A program made the translations under genes and the position numbers. This document shows, one piece after another, positions 53,982-64,000 of a stretch of DNA of 64,000 nt. Under the pieces are notes generated by a model that saw nothing but the letters and a program-made list of their open reading frames with translations, had not been told where the DNA came from and ran no database searches. Each line of letters begins with the position of its first letter. Position 1 is the stretch's first letter. The DNA is from Euglena gracilis (Eukaryota; Euglenida; Euglenophyceae; Euglenales). The stretch is from the NCBI GenBank assembly GCA_039621445.1, contig CP154954.1, positions 71,018,150-71,082,149 of the forward strand, in the 5' to 3' direction.

Positions 53982-54016
53982 CATACATACATACATACAT
54001 ACATACATACATACAT
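53541..54016. repeat. (GACA)n and (TACA)n compound microsatellite
   Basis: GTAC/ACGT-rich start, about 25 GACA units, TACA units, nine more GACA units, then long TACA. It starts at GGCAGCTGCCATATAC, the same end word that borders other microsatellites here. Open frames of 150-250 codons on both strands are artefacts of the 4-bp unit. Confidence 0.97.
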
Positions 54017-54037
54017 CACTTACATAAGTACATACAT

Positions 54038-54068
54038 GAACAACAACAACAACAACAACAACAACAAC
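54038..54068. repeat. (CAA)n
   Basis: About ten CAA units. Confidence 0.9.
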
Positions 54069-54239
54069 GAAATTTTTTTGCTTTTTGAATAACTTTTTCT
54101 TTGTGCGTTGTCAGGCCCTGAAAACAACAAAAGTGTATTATATTAGGATAGGAGGACAAATGATGGAATAGGTCCCAGGACGCGACGACACACCTAGGTA
54201 TGGTGAACTGGTGGTACCCCCGGGGTCCCTTCCGACTTA

Positions 54240-57225
54240 GAAAAATTTTCGCCGCGGGGTCCATTTTGGGGTCAAAAAATCGATTTTTCCAAAATATCTC
54301 GAAACCCGTGGGGAACTGAAGGAAACACCCCGGGCAAAATTGAAGCCCCTGGGACCTCCCAACCACTGGTGGAGACCCGGGGGTCCGGCTGTCCGGCTTG
54401 GCCCAGATACGGGCCGTCGAAGGTCCAAAAAAAGTGGGCCCCAGGGGGGGCGGGCATTTTTGGCCATTTTGGGGTCAAAAAATCGATTTTTTGAAAATTA
54501 CCCAAAACGGACGGGGAACTGCACGGACCCACCCGGGGACCCAAACCAACCATGGGGGACCCCCAAGTGGCCTGTATACACCCCACATACCCCCGGCCCG
54601 TCCGGACCGTTTTGGGGCCCGTACAGGGCCCCCCAAAAGGGGTTCCCACGGGACTTGGCCGTTTTTCAGCCTTCCGGGGGGGCCAAAAAATCGATTTTTT
54701 GAAATTTTCCCAAAACGGATGGGGAACTGCACGGACCCACCCGGGGACCCAAACCAACCATGGGGGACCCCCAAGTGGCCTGTATACACCCCACATACCC
54801 CCGGCCCGTCCGGACCGTTTTGGGGCCCGTACGGTGCCCCCCAAAAGGGGTTCCCACAGGACTTGGCCGTTTTTCAGCCTTCCGGGGGGCCAAAAAATCG
54901 ATTTTTTGAAATTTTCCCAAAACGGACGGGGAACTGCACGGACCCACCCGGGGACCCAAACCAACCATGGGGGACCCCCAAGTGGCCTGTATACACCCCA
55001 CATACCCCCGGCCCGTCCGGACCGTTTTGGGGCCCGTACGGTGCCCCCCAAAAGGGGTTCCCACAGGACTTGGCCGTTTTTCAGCCTTCCGGGGGGCCAA
55101 AAATTCGATTTTTTGAAATTTTCCCAAAACGGACGGGGAACTGCACGGACCCACCCGGGGACCCAAACCAACCATGGGGGACCCCCAAGTGGCCTGTATA
55201 CACCCCACATACCCCCGGCCCGTCCGGACCGTTTTGGGGCCCGTACAGGGCCCCCCAAAAGGGGTTCCCACGGGACTTGGCCGTTTTTCAGCCTTCCGGG
55301 GGGCCAAAAAATCGATTTTTTGAAATTTTCCCAAAACGGATGGGGAACTGCACGGACCCACCCGGGGACCCAAACCAACCATGGGGGACCCCCAAGTGGC
55401 CTGTATACACCCCACATACCCCCGGCCCGTCCGGACCGTTTTGGGGCCCGTACGGTGCCCCCCAAAAGGGGTTCCCACAGGACTTGGCCGTTTTTCAGCC
55501 TTCCGGGGGGCCAAAAAATCGATTTTTTGAAATTTTCCCAAAACGGACGGGGAACTGCACGGACCCACCCGGGGACCCAAACCAACCATGGGGGACCCCC
55601 AAGTGGCCTGTATACACCCCACATACCCCCGGCCCGTCCGGACCGTTTTGGGGCCCGTACGGTGCCCCCCAAAAGGGGTTCCCACAGGACTTGGCCGTTT
55701 TTCAGCCTTCCGGGGGGCCAAAAAATCGATTTTTTGAAATTTTCCCAAAACGGACGGGGAACTGCACGGACCCACCCGGGGACCCAAACCAACCATGGGG
55801 GACCCCCAAGTGGCCTGTATACACCCCACATACCCCCGGCCCGTCCGGACCGTTTTGGGGCCCGTACAGGGCCCCCCAAAAGGGGTTCCCACGGGACTTG
55901 GCCGTTTTTCAGCCTTCCGGGGGGGCCAAAAAATCGATTTTTTGAAATTTTCCCAAAACGGATGGGGAACTGCACGGACCCACCCGGGGACCCAAACCAA
56001 CCATGGGGGACCCCCAAGTGGCCTGTATACACCCCACATACCCCCGGCCCGTCCGGACCGTTTTGGGGCCCGTACGGTGCCCCCCAAAAGGGGTTCCCAC
56101 AGGACTTGGCCGTTTTTCAGCCTTCCGGGGGGCCAAAAAATCGATTTTTTGAAATTTTCCCAAAACGGATGGGGAACTGCACGGACCCACCCGGGGACCC
56201 AAACCAACCATGGGGGACCCCCAAGTGGCCTGTATACACCCCACATACCCCCGGCCCGTCCGGACCGTTTTGGGGCCCGTACGGTGCCCCCCAAAAGGGG
56301 TTCCCACAGGACTTGGCCGTTTTTCAGCCTTCCGGGGGGCCAAAAATTCGATTTTTTGAAATTTTCCCAAAACGGACGGGGAACTGCACGGACCCACCCG
56401 GGGACCCAAACCAACCATGGGGGACCCCCAAGTGGCCTGTATACACCCCACATACCCCCGGCCCGTCCGGACCGTTTTGGGGCCCGTACGGTGCCCCCCA
56501 AAAGGGGTTCCCACAGGACTTGGCCGTTTTTCAGCCTTCCGGGGGGCCAAAAAATCGATTTTTTGAAATTTTCCCAAAACGGACGGGGAACTGCACGGAC
56601 CCACCCGGGGACCCAAACCAACCATCGCGGACCCCCAAGTGGCCTGTATACACCCCACATACCCCCGGCCCGTCCGGACCGTTTTGGGGCCTGTACGGGG
56701 CCCCCCAAAAGGGGGTTCCCACAGGACTTGGCCGTTTTTCAGCCTTCCGGGGGGCAAAAAAATCGATTTTTTGAAAATTTCCCAAAACGGATGGGGAACT
56801 GCACGGACCCACCCGGGGACCCAAACCAACCATGGGGGACCTCCAAGTGGCCTGTATACACCCCACATACCCCCGGCCCGTCCGGACCGTTTTGGGGCCC
56901 GTACGGGGCCCCCCAAAAGGGGGTTCACACAGGACTTGGCCGTTTTCAGCCTTCCGGGGGCCAAAAAATCGATTTTTTGAAATTTTCCCAAAACGGATGG
57001 GGAACTGCACGGACCCACCCGGGGACCCAAACCAACCATGGGGACCCCCAAGTGGCCTGTATACACCCCACATACCTCCGGCCCCTCCGCACCGTTCTGA
57101 ACCCCGTACGGGGCCCCCCAAAAGGGGGTTCCCACAGGATTTGGCCGTTTTTCAGCCTTCTGGGTGGCAAAAAATCGATTTTTTTGAAAATTTCCCAAAA
57201 CCGCTGGGGAACTGGGAACTATTCC
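54240..57225 (+). repeat. 207-bp satellite array, about 13-14 units
   Basis: The marker CATGGGGGAC occurs at 54551, 54759, 54966, 55173, 55380, 55587, 55794, 56002, 56209, 56416, 56623 (as CATCGCGGAC), 56831 and 57037: spacings 207 except three of 208 and one of 206. Central units are nearly identical; edge units diverge. The left edge (54265-54375) still carries AAAATATCTCGAAA and TTGAAGCCCCTGGGACC, linking it to the 208-bp satellite at 39.5 kb. As 207 is divisible by three, frames of up to 740 codons stay open on both strands; they are not genes. Confidence 0.97.
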
Positions 57226-57229
57226 TGCT

Positions 57230-57360
57230 TTTTCTCAGGGGGTGATGCAAGTTGCATTTTTTTGCATTTTTTTTGATTTGCATAATTTGAAGGGCCAAGT
57301 TGCATCCCCACCCCTGCTGGAATATAACAGAGTTTTGCTGCCCAAAATCAGTGAACATGA
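57230..57360. other. Unique spacer between two arrays
   Basis: TTTGCATTTTTTTTGATTTGC-like sequence. No gene. Confidence 0.4.
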
Positions 57361-57361
57361 G

Positions 57362-59592
57362 ACAATGCCGCTGGGCCAGGCCTAGTTGGGCCGCCAACCA
57401 GGCCGGGCCAGGCCGGGCCGTGCAGGCCGGGTCAGGTCGCCGGGCCGCTGGCTGTGCCGTTGGGCCGGGCCGGGAACACCCGTGCCGCCGGGCCAGACCG
57501 GGCCTGGCCGGGTCAGGCCGGGGCCGCTGGCTGTGCCGCCGGGCCGGGCTGGGCCGGGGCCGCCGGCTGTGCCGCCGAGCGGGCCGCTGGTCCGCCGGCC
57601 GGGCCAGGCCGTGCCGCCGGGCCGGGCCGGGCTGGGCCCCCGCCAAGGTCAGGCCGCCGGGCCGCTGGCTGTGCCGCCGGGCCGGGTCGGACCGGGCCGC
57701 TGAGCCGCCAGTCAGGCCGAGCCATGCCGACGGGCTGCCGGCCGTGCCGGGCCGTGCTGCTGGGCTGGGTCGGGACGGGCCAGCGGCCCGGTGGCCTGAC
57801 CCGGCCTGGCACGACCCGGCCCGGCCCGGCGGCCCGGCTCGGCCCGGCCGGCGGCCCAGCCCAGCCCGGCGGCACAGCCAGCGGCCCGCCGGCCTGACCC
57901 GGCCTGGCTGTGCCGCCGGCCGGAATGGCCGGGTCAGGTCGAGGGACCGCTGGCCGTGCCGGGCCAGGCCACCAGGCCACCGGGCTGGGCCGGGCCGGGC
58001 CGCTGGGCTGCCGGCCGGGCCCGCTGGGTGTGCCGCCGGGCCGGGCCGCCGCTGAACCGCCGGCCGGGCTGGGCCGTGCCGCCGGGCCAGACCGGGCCTG
58101 GCCGGGTCAGGCCGGGGCCCGCTGTGTACCGCCGCCGGGCTGGGCCGGGGCCGCCGGCTGTGCCGCCGAGCGGGCCGCTGGTCCGCCGGCCGGGCCAGGC
58201 CGTGCCGCCGGGCCGGGCCGGGCTGGGCCGGGCCAGGCCAAGGTCAGGCCGCCGGGCCGCTGGCTGTGCCGCCGGCCGGGTCGGACCGGGCCGCTGAGCC
58301 GCCAGTCAGGCCGAGCCATGCCGACGGGCTGCCGCCGTGCCGGGCCGTGCTGCTGCTGGGCCGGGACGGGCCAGCGGCCCTGGCCTGACCCGGCCTGGCA
58401 CGACCCCCCGGCCCGGCTCGGCCGGCCCGGCTCGGCCCGGCTCGGCCCGGCCGCGGCCCAGCCCAGCCCGGCGGCACAGCCAGCCCGCCGGCCTGACCCG
58501 GCCTGGCTGTGCCGCCGGCCGAATGGGCCGGGTCAGGTCGAGGGACCGCTGGCCGTGCCGGGCCAGGACCCCAGGTCACCGGGCTGGGCCGGGCCGGGCC
58601 GCTGGCTGCGCCGGGCCCGCTGGGTGTGCCGCCGGGCCGGGCCGGGCCGCTGAACCGCCGGCCGGGCTGGGCCGTGCCGCTGGGCCGGGCCAGGTCAGGT
58701 CAGGCTGCCGGGCCCCTGGCTGTGACGCCGGGCCGGGCCGCCTGCCAGACAGGCTGGGCCGCCGGGTCAGGCCGCTGGGCCGCCGGCCGGGCCGGGCCGG
58801 GCCGCTGGGCCGCCGGCCGGGCCGGGCCGCGCCGCCGGGCCGGGCTGGGCCGGGCCACCGGGCTCCTGGTCCGCTGCAGGTTGGGCCGCTGGCCGTGCCG
58901 CCGGGCCGGGCCGGACCGGGCCGCTGAGCTGCCGGCCAGGCCAGGCCATGCCGCCGGGCCAGGCCAGGCCATGCCGCCGGCCAGGCTGAGCCGTGCCCGG
59001 CCGTGCCGCTGAACCGCTGGCCGGGCTGGGCCGTGCCGCTGGGCCGGGCCAGGTCAGGTCAGGCTGCCGGGCCGCTGGCTGTGACGCTGGGCCGGACCGC
59101 CTGCCAGACAGGCCGGGTCAGGCCAGGCCGGCCGCCGGGCCAGTCCGGGCCGGGCCGGGTCAGGCCGATGTGCCGCCGGCCGGGCCGGGCCGTGCCGCCG
59201 GGCCGCCGGCCGTGCCGGACCGTGCCGCCGGGCCAGGCTGGGCCGGGCCACCGACCAGGCCTGGCCAGGCCGGGCTGTGCCAGGCCGGGTCAGGCCGCCC
59301 AGCCGCTGGCCGTGCCGCCGGGCTGGGCCGGGCCGAGCCGCGCCGCCGGGCCGCCGGCCGTGCCGGGCCGTGCTGCCGGGCCGCGCCGGCCGGGCCGTGC
59401 CGGGCCGGGCCGGGCCTCGGGCCGTGCCCGCCGGGCCGGGCCGGGCCGGGCCAGGCCAAGTCAGGCTGGGGCCGCTGGCTGTGCCGCCGGGCCGGGCCGG
59501 GCCAGACCGGGTCAGGCCGCTGGGCCGATGGCTGTGCCGGGCTGGGCTGCTGGGTCGCCGGCCGGGCCGGGCCGGCTCAGGCAACCGGGCAG
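57362..59592. repeat. GC-rich GCCGGGCC minisatellite with about 594-bp higher-order unit
   Basis: 2.2 kb made almost only of GCCGGGCC, GGCCGTGCC and GGTCAGGCC words. CCAGACCGGGCCTGGCC recurs at 57493 and 58087, CAGTCAGGCCGAGCC at 57709 and 58303, both 594 apart; GAGGGACCGCTGGCC at 57941 and 58540. A 359-bp offset appears later (CAGGTCAGGTCAGGCTGCC near 58691 and 59050). Ala/Gly/Pro/Arg frames on both strands are by-products. Confidence 0.95.
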
Positions 59593-59735
59593 GCCATAAG
59601 CAAATCCATGATTCGAAAGGCTTTTGCGTCCGGCCTGAAAAGGAGATGGGAAAACTGCGACCGCAATGTAAGGATGTGGCTTTTGGGGGAGGGGGGGGTG
59701 AGCGAAGCTCACGCGCGTAGCGAAGCTAGCGCCTA

Positions 59736-59790
59736 CTTGTACATACATACATACATGCATGCATACATACATGCATACATACATACATGA
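59736..59790. repeat. ACATACATGC microsatellite
   Basis: ACAT and GCAT tetramers; followed by AT-rich sequence to about 59920. Confidence 0.9.
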
Positions 59791-60024
59791 TCATAATTAT
59801 AAATGTTTGTTTGCAAACATAAATATTATAAATACATTTACATTTATTATTCCATGTATATTTAGTACATTTATAAATGTTTTTTATTTTATTATGAATA
59901 GTATTCATAATATATTGTTGCATGTGATCTGATTTGGGTGCTTTTTTTGCCGACGTTTAGCATCCTCTTGTGTCAGCCAACAAAAAATGGCAGCCACTGG
60001 ATACTGTTGAAGTCACCCCACACC

Positions 60025-60116
60025 ATACAATCATTTAGTCACTGACCAACTCCCCCCGCTGGGGGGATGCCTGGTTTTTTCAGAATGACTGGCTGGTTTT
60101 TTGCCCAGACCCTCTC
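60025..60116 (+). mobile_element. CAATTGCTTA family, 5' fragment
   Basis: ATACAATCATTTAGTCACTG then GACCAACTCCCCC and TGACTGGCTGGTTTTTT match one end of 52405-52759; cut off where the element at 60117 begins. Confidence 0.55.
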
Positions 60117-60346
60117 CCAGGGTTCGATATAAGGAGGCCCCCCCCCTCCTGAACTGGAGGAGGGTCCGGACCCCCACCCCAAGGGGGTCCAGATCAACCC
60201 CGGGGGGGGGGGGGTCCCAGGACCCTGCCAGGTCAAATTTTTGCCGTCAAAGCGCAAAGCGCCAGGCTGAAAAACCAGGTGGGAGCCCCCCCCCACCCGA
60301 ACCAGAGGGGTCCGACCCCCCCACCTGCCCTTATATCGAAGCCCCC
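60117..60346. mobile_element. AGGGTTCGATATAAGG family, copy 3
   Basis: CAGGGTTCGATATAAGGAGG at the left and CCTGCCCTTATATCGAAGCC at the right, an almost perfect TIR. Interior GGTCCGGACCCC, GCGCAAAGCGCC hairpin and C/G runs. Confidence 0.75.
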
Positions 60347-60590
60347 CCGGGTGGGTCACCAAAAAGGCCACTAAAGTGACCAGGAGATTCCTTAAGCCGG
60401 AGGGTACTCTACCCCCAGGGGGGGGTCCAGAAAGGGGAGCCGAAAACCCAAGGGGGAGGGGAAGGGCAAGGAAAACACAAAACGGAAGTTTGAAGTCCCA
60501 GTGAATATGGGGTCGGACAATTATTGGGAGTTGCTCCGAAGAAAGGGCCAGAAGCGGAATGCAGCGCCAGGCCTTAAACCAGACAGAAGC

Positions 60591-60893
60591 AGGCTTGTGC
60601 TTAGTCGGGTGCCTACCCCACGGGGGGGGGGGGTGGGTGCTAGGGGCAGGCACCCCATAGCACCCCTCCGGGGGTGGGGGGTAGGGTTTTGGGGGGTGCC
60701 TGCCCCTAGCAGGCACCCCCCTCTGACCCCGGCGCCGAAGGCGCCGGGGGCCCGGAAAAGGGCATTTTCAATGAAAATTTTCTGGGTCCGGCCAGGACCC
60801 CTATCCCCCCCGGGGGGGGGTGTGCCTGCTAGGGGCAGGCACCCTATAGCACCCACCCCCCCCCTCCCCCCCCGGTTGGTAAGCACAAGCATG
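60591..60893 (+). mobile_element. Non-autonomous MULE-like element, 9-bp TSD, copy 2
   Basis: Ends AGGCTTGTGCTTAGTCGGG and GGTTGGTAAGCACAAGCATG. Perfect 9-bp duplication GACAGAAGC at 60582-60590 and 60894-60902. Same interior as 42859-43256 plus a complete CGGCGCCGAAGGCGCCGG hairpin at 60730-60747. Confidence 0.87.
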
Positions 60894-60904
60894 GACAGAA
60901 GCCA

Positions 60905-61360
60905 AAGTGCATCTAAGGGGGGGGGGGTCCAGCCAGCCAGCAGCTCAAATCCAGCCAGCAGCCCAAATTCGGGCTGGGAGCCCCCCGGGGGGGGGGGGGT
61001 CGAGTGAAATAAAGTGGGGTCCAGCCCGGCCAGAGGCCGGGCCAGCCGGCCGCAGGCTGGCCAGCCAACTGGGCTGCCCAGCTCACCTGTCCTTGCATTT
61101 TTTTCCCCCTCATCACAGCTTTCTCCATCACAGCCCCCCAGCCTTGATCTAGCTCCATCCATCAAAATGTCGAAAGTGGCAACGTTTTTTTTTGGAAAAT
61201 TTTGTTTTTTGTCGACCCAGTCCAGCCCAGCCCCCTCCAGCCCCCCCCTCCCCCCCCACCCCCCCCCAGGTGGGTCCAGCCAGCAGCTCATTTCCAGCCA
61301 GCAGCCTTTTTGCCAGCCGGAGGCTGGACCCCCCCCCCGGGGGGGGGGCCTAAAGAAATC
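60905..61360. other. CCAGCCAGCAGC-rich sequence with inverted G/C blocks
   Basis: GGTCCAGCCAGCCAGCAGCTC-type words at 60928-60965 and 61263-61300, with GCCAGAGGCCGGGCCAGCC between: an inverted-repeat element is likely, borders not settled. No exon. Confidence 0.4.
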
Positions 61361-61545
61361 CTCTGAAAGTGAGTGACTTGGTGTCAAAGTGCCTGAAAAA
61401 TTTTGGTTTTCTTCCCACGTTTGTGGTCAAATTTCTTTTGGATTCCAGAGCGCTGACTGACTGATTTCCAAAAAAAAAGTGAGCCCCTTTTTTGAAGAGT
61501 GACCCCCCCCCACCCACCCCCGGGGTCGGTGAAGAATTGTATGCC
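61360..61545. mobile_element. CAATTGCTTA family, 3' fragment
   Basis: Has TGACTGACTGATTTCC, AAAAAAAAAGTGA and the end GGTCGGTGAAGAATTGTAT as in 52680-52759. Confidence 0.5.
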
Positions 61546-61574
61546 CTGCGCTGCCTGCCCCTCACCCTCCACAG

Positions 61575-61660
61575 GATCCATCCCAGGAGATCGATTCATT
61601 GCTGAGCTGCCTGAGCCCAGAGCAAATGGACCGGACCACGTGCACGATCTGCTTTGAGAG
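61575..61660 (+). CDS. Exon opening a RING-like zinc motif (CTICFE)
   Basis: Acceptor CTCACCCTCCACAG; 28 codons plus two bases: DPSQEIDSLLSCLSPEQMDR, TTCTICFE; donor GAGAG|GTACAC, good. C-T-I-C-F-E is the usual opening of a RING finger (C-x2-C). The remaining ligands would be in exons beyond; none was found before the right edge. Phase 0 at the start fits the tentative exon at 52070-52134, which would make this the C-terminus of the TRPC4AP-like protein. The 9.4-kb intron between them is bold, so a separate gene is equally possible. Confidence 0.5.
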
Positions 61661-62466
61661 GTACACACCATTCTTTGCCTTTTGGACCAGTTTGAAAGGC
61701 ACACAATCAACCAAAATAGATGGCCCACGGGCAGGAGGGAGATATGCGGAGCGTTTTATTTCGCCCATTTAGCACTTATTTTGCCTTGTTCGGCCAACAA
61801 GGATTTATCTAGCATATTTTCCGCTGATTTGCGCTTATTTTGAGGTTTTGCAGGAGTTTTTCGAAACGTATTTGCTCATTTCTGCATATTTTTGACACAA
61901 TTTTTTTTTTCGGCAGTCTGGTCAAGGCGGGGAATTGTTCTATTCATTTCAGTTTCCCGCATGGCCCAACTCAATTTTCTGGCCATTTCGGGCCCTTTCA
62001 CACAGTTTTGGGCCCATTTTGCATAATTTTTGCGACATCCAGCCATTTCTGGGTATTTTGGTCATTTTTGGTCACATTCTGGCCATCTTGGCCATTGACA
62101 TGTTTTTGGGAAAACCGCATATTTTCCGCTTATTTTTCCAGTTGTTCAGCGCTTATTCCATTGAATTCTGAAAATTCTCCAAAAAGGGAAAGCTACAATA
62201 AAATTAGGTCGGAGAATGGTTTGACAAGGAGTTTGGCCAGGGAATAGATTCAATACCTAGAGTATTGAATCACCCACCTGTCTGCGACACGATGAAATGG
62301 ACTGGTTCAAGATGGTTGGTGGGAACACAGACAAGCCCAACCTTAGGTGGTTTGTATTTTCACAAACCCTTGCCCTGAGGACCAGTGACCAAATATTTTT
62401 TTCAGCACCTTTTCCAGCCGTCCCACGGGACCCACCAAGGGTCCTTAAAAAAGACAGACCCCTGCT
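61661..62466. other. Intron-like TTTTGG-rich sequence
   Basis: GGCCATTTT, TTTTGGGC and CATATTTTCCGC words; no exon seen. Confidence 0.4.
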
Positions 62467-63393
62467 TTGGTCTGTCTGGCCCAGCTGAAGGCAAGGCCAG
62501 AGAATTTTAATCGTGCAGCCAGGTGTTGGGAAACTCCCACCCCGCATGGGAAGGCGGGTTTTAAAGCAAACATGTGGGTGGGTTTGGGCCAGCGAAAGGT
62601 GTCCCCCAGGGAAAGTGAACCTGTGGTCCATGGGCTCAGGTGGGGGGCATTTGAATTTTATTTTGGGGGGTCAGGGCTTCATATTTTATATGGCTTCCCC
62701 CTTTGTCCTTGTTATTCTTGTTTCTCCCAACAACTTTTTTGTGTCACGTTGATTGGATCTTCGACGCCCGAGTTCTTGGTATGGAAATCAATAGTCTCTC
62801 AGGCATCCGATAGAGCTAAGAATGTCCCCAGATGTTTTTTTATCAGAGAAAGCAAGGGGTGTTCCTTTACCCAACAGAGTGCACTGGCACTCATCATAGC
62901 ACACATATTCCCGCGCTGTCGCACAGCATTTTGGAGCCGCTTCCGGAGGAACAAGACATCAATGCGGAGTCGCCGTCCCAACTTGGTGGTGTGCAAGACT
63001 CTGCCACCGTTTGCAAGGGGAGTTACCGATCTGGCAGCAAATTGTGAAAATTTGTGGGTTATCACTTTTTTTTTCTTCACAAAGTATCATTTATTATCTC
63101 GCCTATCTCAATTTATTATCTCGCCTCCCTTTGGCCTCAAAAAGAGGATGCGGCCTATCACCTTTGGAATGCTCGCCCACTCCCCCAACAAAAAATTGTT
63201 CTGGCGCCCCTGTGTAAATGACAATTTCTTCCCAGGCAATGCCAGAGAATATTCAGTGTGTTCATTCCAAAGTTGGCTCACCCTGGTTGAACAAACCCCG
63301 TCCACAATTATGACTACGCTCATAAGGCTAGAATACGAGGTTGGGAAATGCAGGGGGAGGTTTCACATAATTCATGTTTTGGGGGGGGGGTGA

Positions 63394-63828
63394 CGAATGG
63401 TCCATAAATGGTTTTTTGCGGTGGGTGTCAGCCCCCCTCCCCCAAACAAAAAACACCAGTCCAATCAGCAATTTATCGTTTTGCATTTTGTGATTGCATT
63501 TATGTTTTGGTCTTCCACGAGAAATTGTCTCCGTTCTATTCATGTGGCAAATTTATTGCGGCTGTATAGTTTTATTGTGTTATTACAGCTGTATGACAGC
63601 ATACTGCAGTATTGCTGCTGGGGTGAGGCAAAATGATCGGGAGCAAAGTGTTCATGAAAAAAACTACATTGCTCAAAACCCACCAGAGTAGCATTTTTTA
63701 TAAAAAGCGACACATCCACACCCCTGTTTGCTGTTCTTTGTTTATGGTTCTTCCAGTTGTGATTCTTCTTGCAATCTTGCTGTGTTTTCCGCTGTGCTGG
63801 TCCACGTGTTTCCGCTGTGCTGGTGTAT
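63394..63828. other. No gene seen
   Basis: Mixed, moderately AT-rich sequence. Confidence 0.4.
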
Positions 63829-64000
63829 TTTAGTCAGGTGCTGACCCCACCCGGGGGGGGGTGCCTGCCTGGGCAGGCACTCCAAGGCACTCCCGATCCG
63901 ACCCCCCCGGGGGGGGGGGGGTAGGGCACACGGCCAAAATTGCCCTAGCACAGACCCCGGCGCCAAAGGAATGTGCCTGGGCACAGGCCGAGATCCAAGC
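63829..64000 (+). mobile_element. MULE-like GCTTGTGCTTA family, copy cut by the window end
   Basis: TTAGTCAGGTGCTGACCCCACC, split by one base from the usual TTAGTCAGGTGCC, then GTGCCTGCCTGGGCAGGCAC, a G run with GTAGGG and CCCCGGCGCCAAAGG. Same order as 60599-60745. The 3' end lies outside. Confidence 0.6.

Noticed and set aside
53176-54092. 230-250 codon frames rich in Tyr, Ile, His, Thr or Cys, Val, Ser
   Set aside because: Produced by GACA and TACA tetranucleotide repeats on both strands.
54272-57276. Pro/Gly/Trp-rich frames of 430-740 codons on both strands
   Set aside because: By-product of a satellite period divisible by three. Frame changes at 206- and 208-bp units without stops show there is no frame selection.
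57300-59790. Ala/Gly/Pro/Arg frames of 150-265 codons
   Set aside because: Stops are rare in GCCGGGCC repeats in any frame; both strands are equally open.

Overview
The window looks like nuclear DNA of an intron-rich eukaryote, most likely a protist or alga; I cannot name the species. Coding sequence occurs as short, GC-richer exons (about 35-150 bp) bounded by plausible GT/AG junctions. Introns of up to about 9 kb between them are packed with micro-, mini- and satellite repeats, G/C homopolymer runs and short inverted-repeat elements. I found no rRNA, tRNA or CRISPR array. Almost all long open frames here come from repeats. The gene calls rest on exon frames and intron phases that fit from one exon to the next, and on remembered family patterns.

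Minus strand, left (0.55-12.8 kb): exons at 10.08-9.95, 9.45-9.39, 5.10-4.95, 2.53-2.49 (tentative), 2.38-2.24 and 0.66-0.55 kb join in phase. They suggest a divergent class III (adenylate/guanylate) cyclase-like protein that runs off the left edge. Helical or sensor-like exons at 12.7, 11.8 and 11.4 kb lie upstream. Hydrophobic exon candidates at 13.9, 14.4, 15.7, 18.8, 21.4, 21.7, 22.6, 23.8 and 24.6 kb, same strand, suggest a multi-pass membrane part or a separate membrane protein gene.

Minus strand, middle (38.3-32.3 kb): a second cyclase-like locus. An exon at 38.2 kb is paralogous to the one at 0.6 kb (about 70% DNA identity over 66 bp by eye). A chain of seven in-phase exons (36.41, 35.86, 34.80, 34.28, 33.48, 33.09, 32.41 kb) holds the end of a cyclase-like domain and a TPR-like tail. 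The two loci could be paralogous genes or the two halves of one double-domain gene.

Plus strand (41.3-61.7 kb): a phase-consistent chain resembling TRPC4AP/TRUSS (DUF3689): exons at 41.35, 41.51, 41.83, 42.71, 44.23 and 46.99 kb. Exons at 47.83, 48.70, 52.07 and 61.58 kb may continue it, the last opening a RING-like CTIC motif.

Repeats: several families of 100-1,560 bp terminal-inverted-repeat elements, some with clear 9- or 10-bp target duplications; an inverted pair of composite satellite blocks (6.7-7.2 and 39.5-40.7 kb); a 207-bp satellite array (54.2-57.2 kb) related to part of those blocks; a 2.2-kb GC-rich higher-order array (57.4-59.6 kb); a 1.5-kb long-TIR element carrying 112-bp repeats (50.25-51.77 kb); a 1.2-kb tandem duplication whose second copy took a new insertion (25.7-27.9 kb); and very long microsatellites (21.75-22.40, 45.88-46.14, 53.54-54.02 kb).
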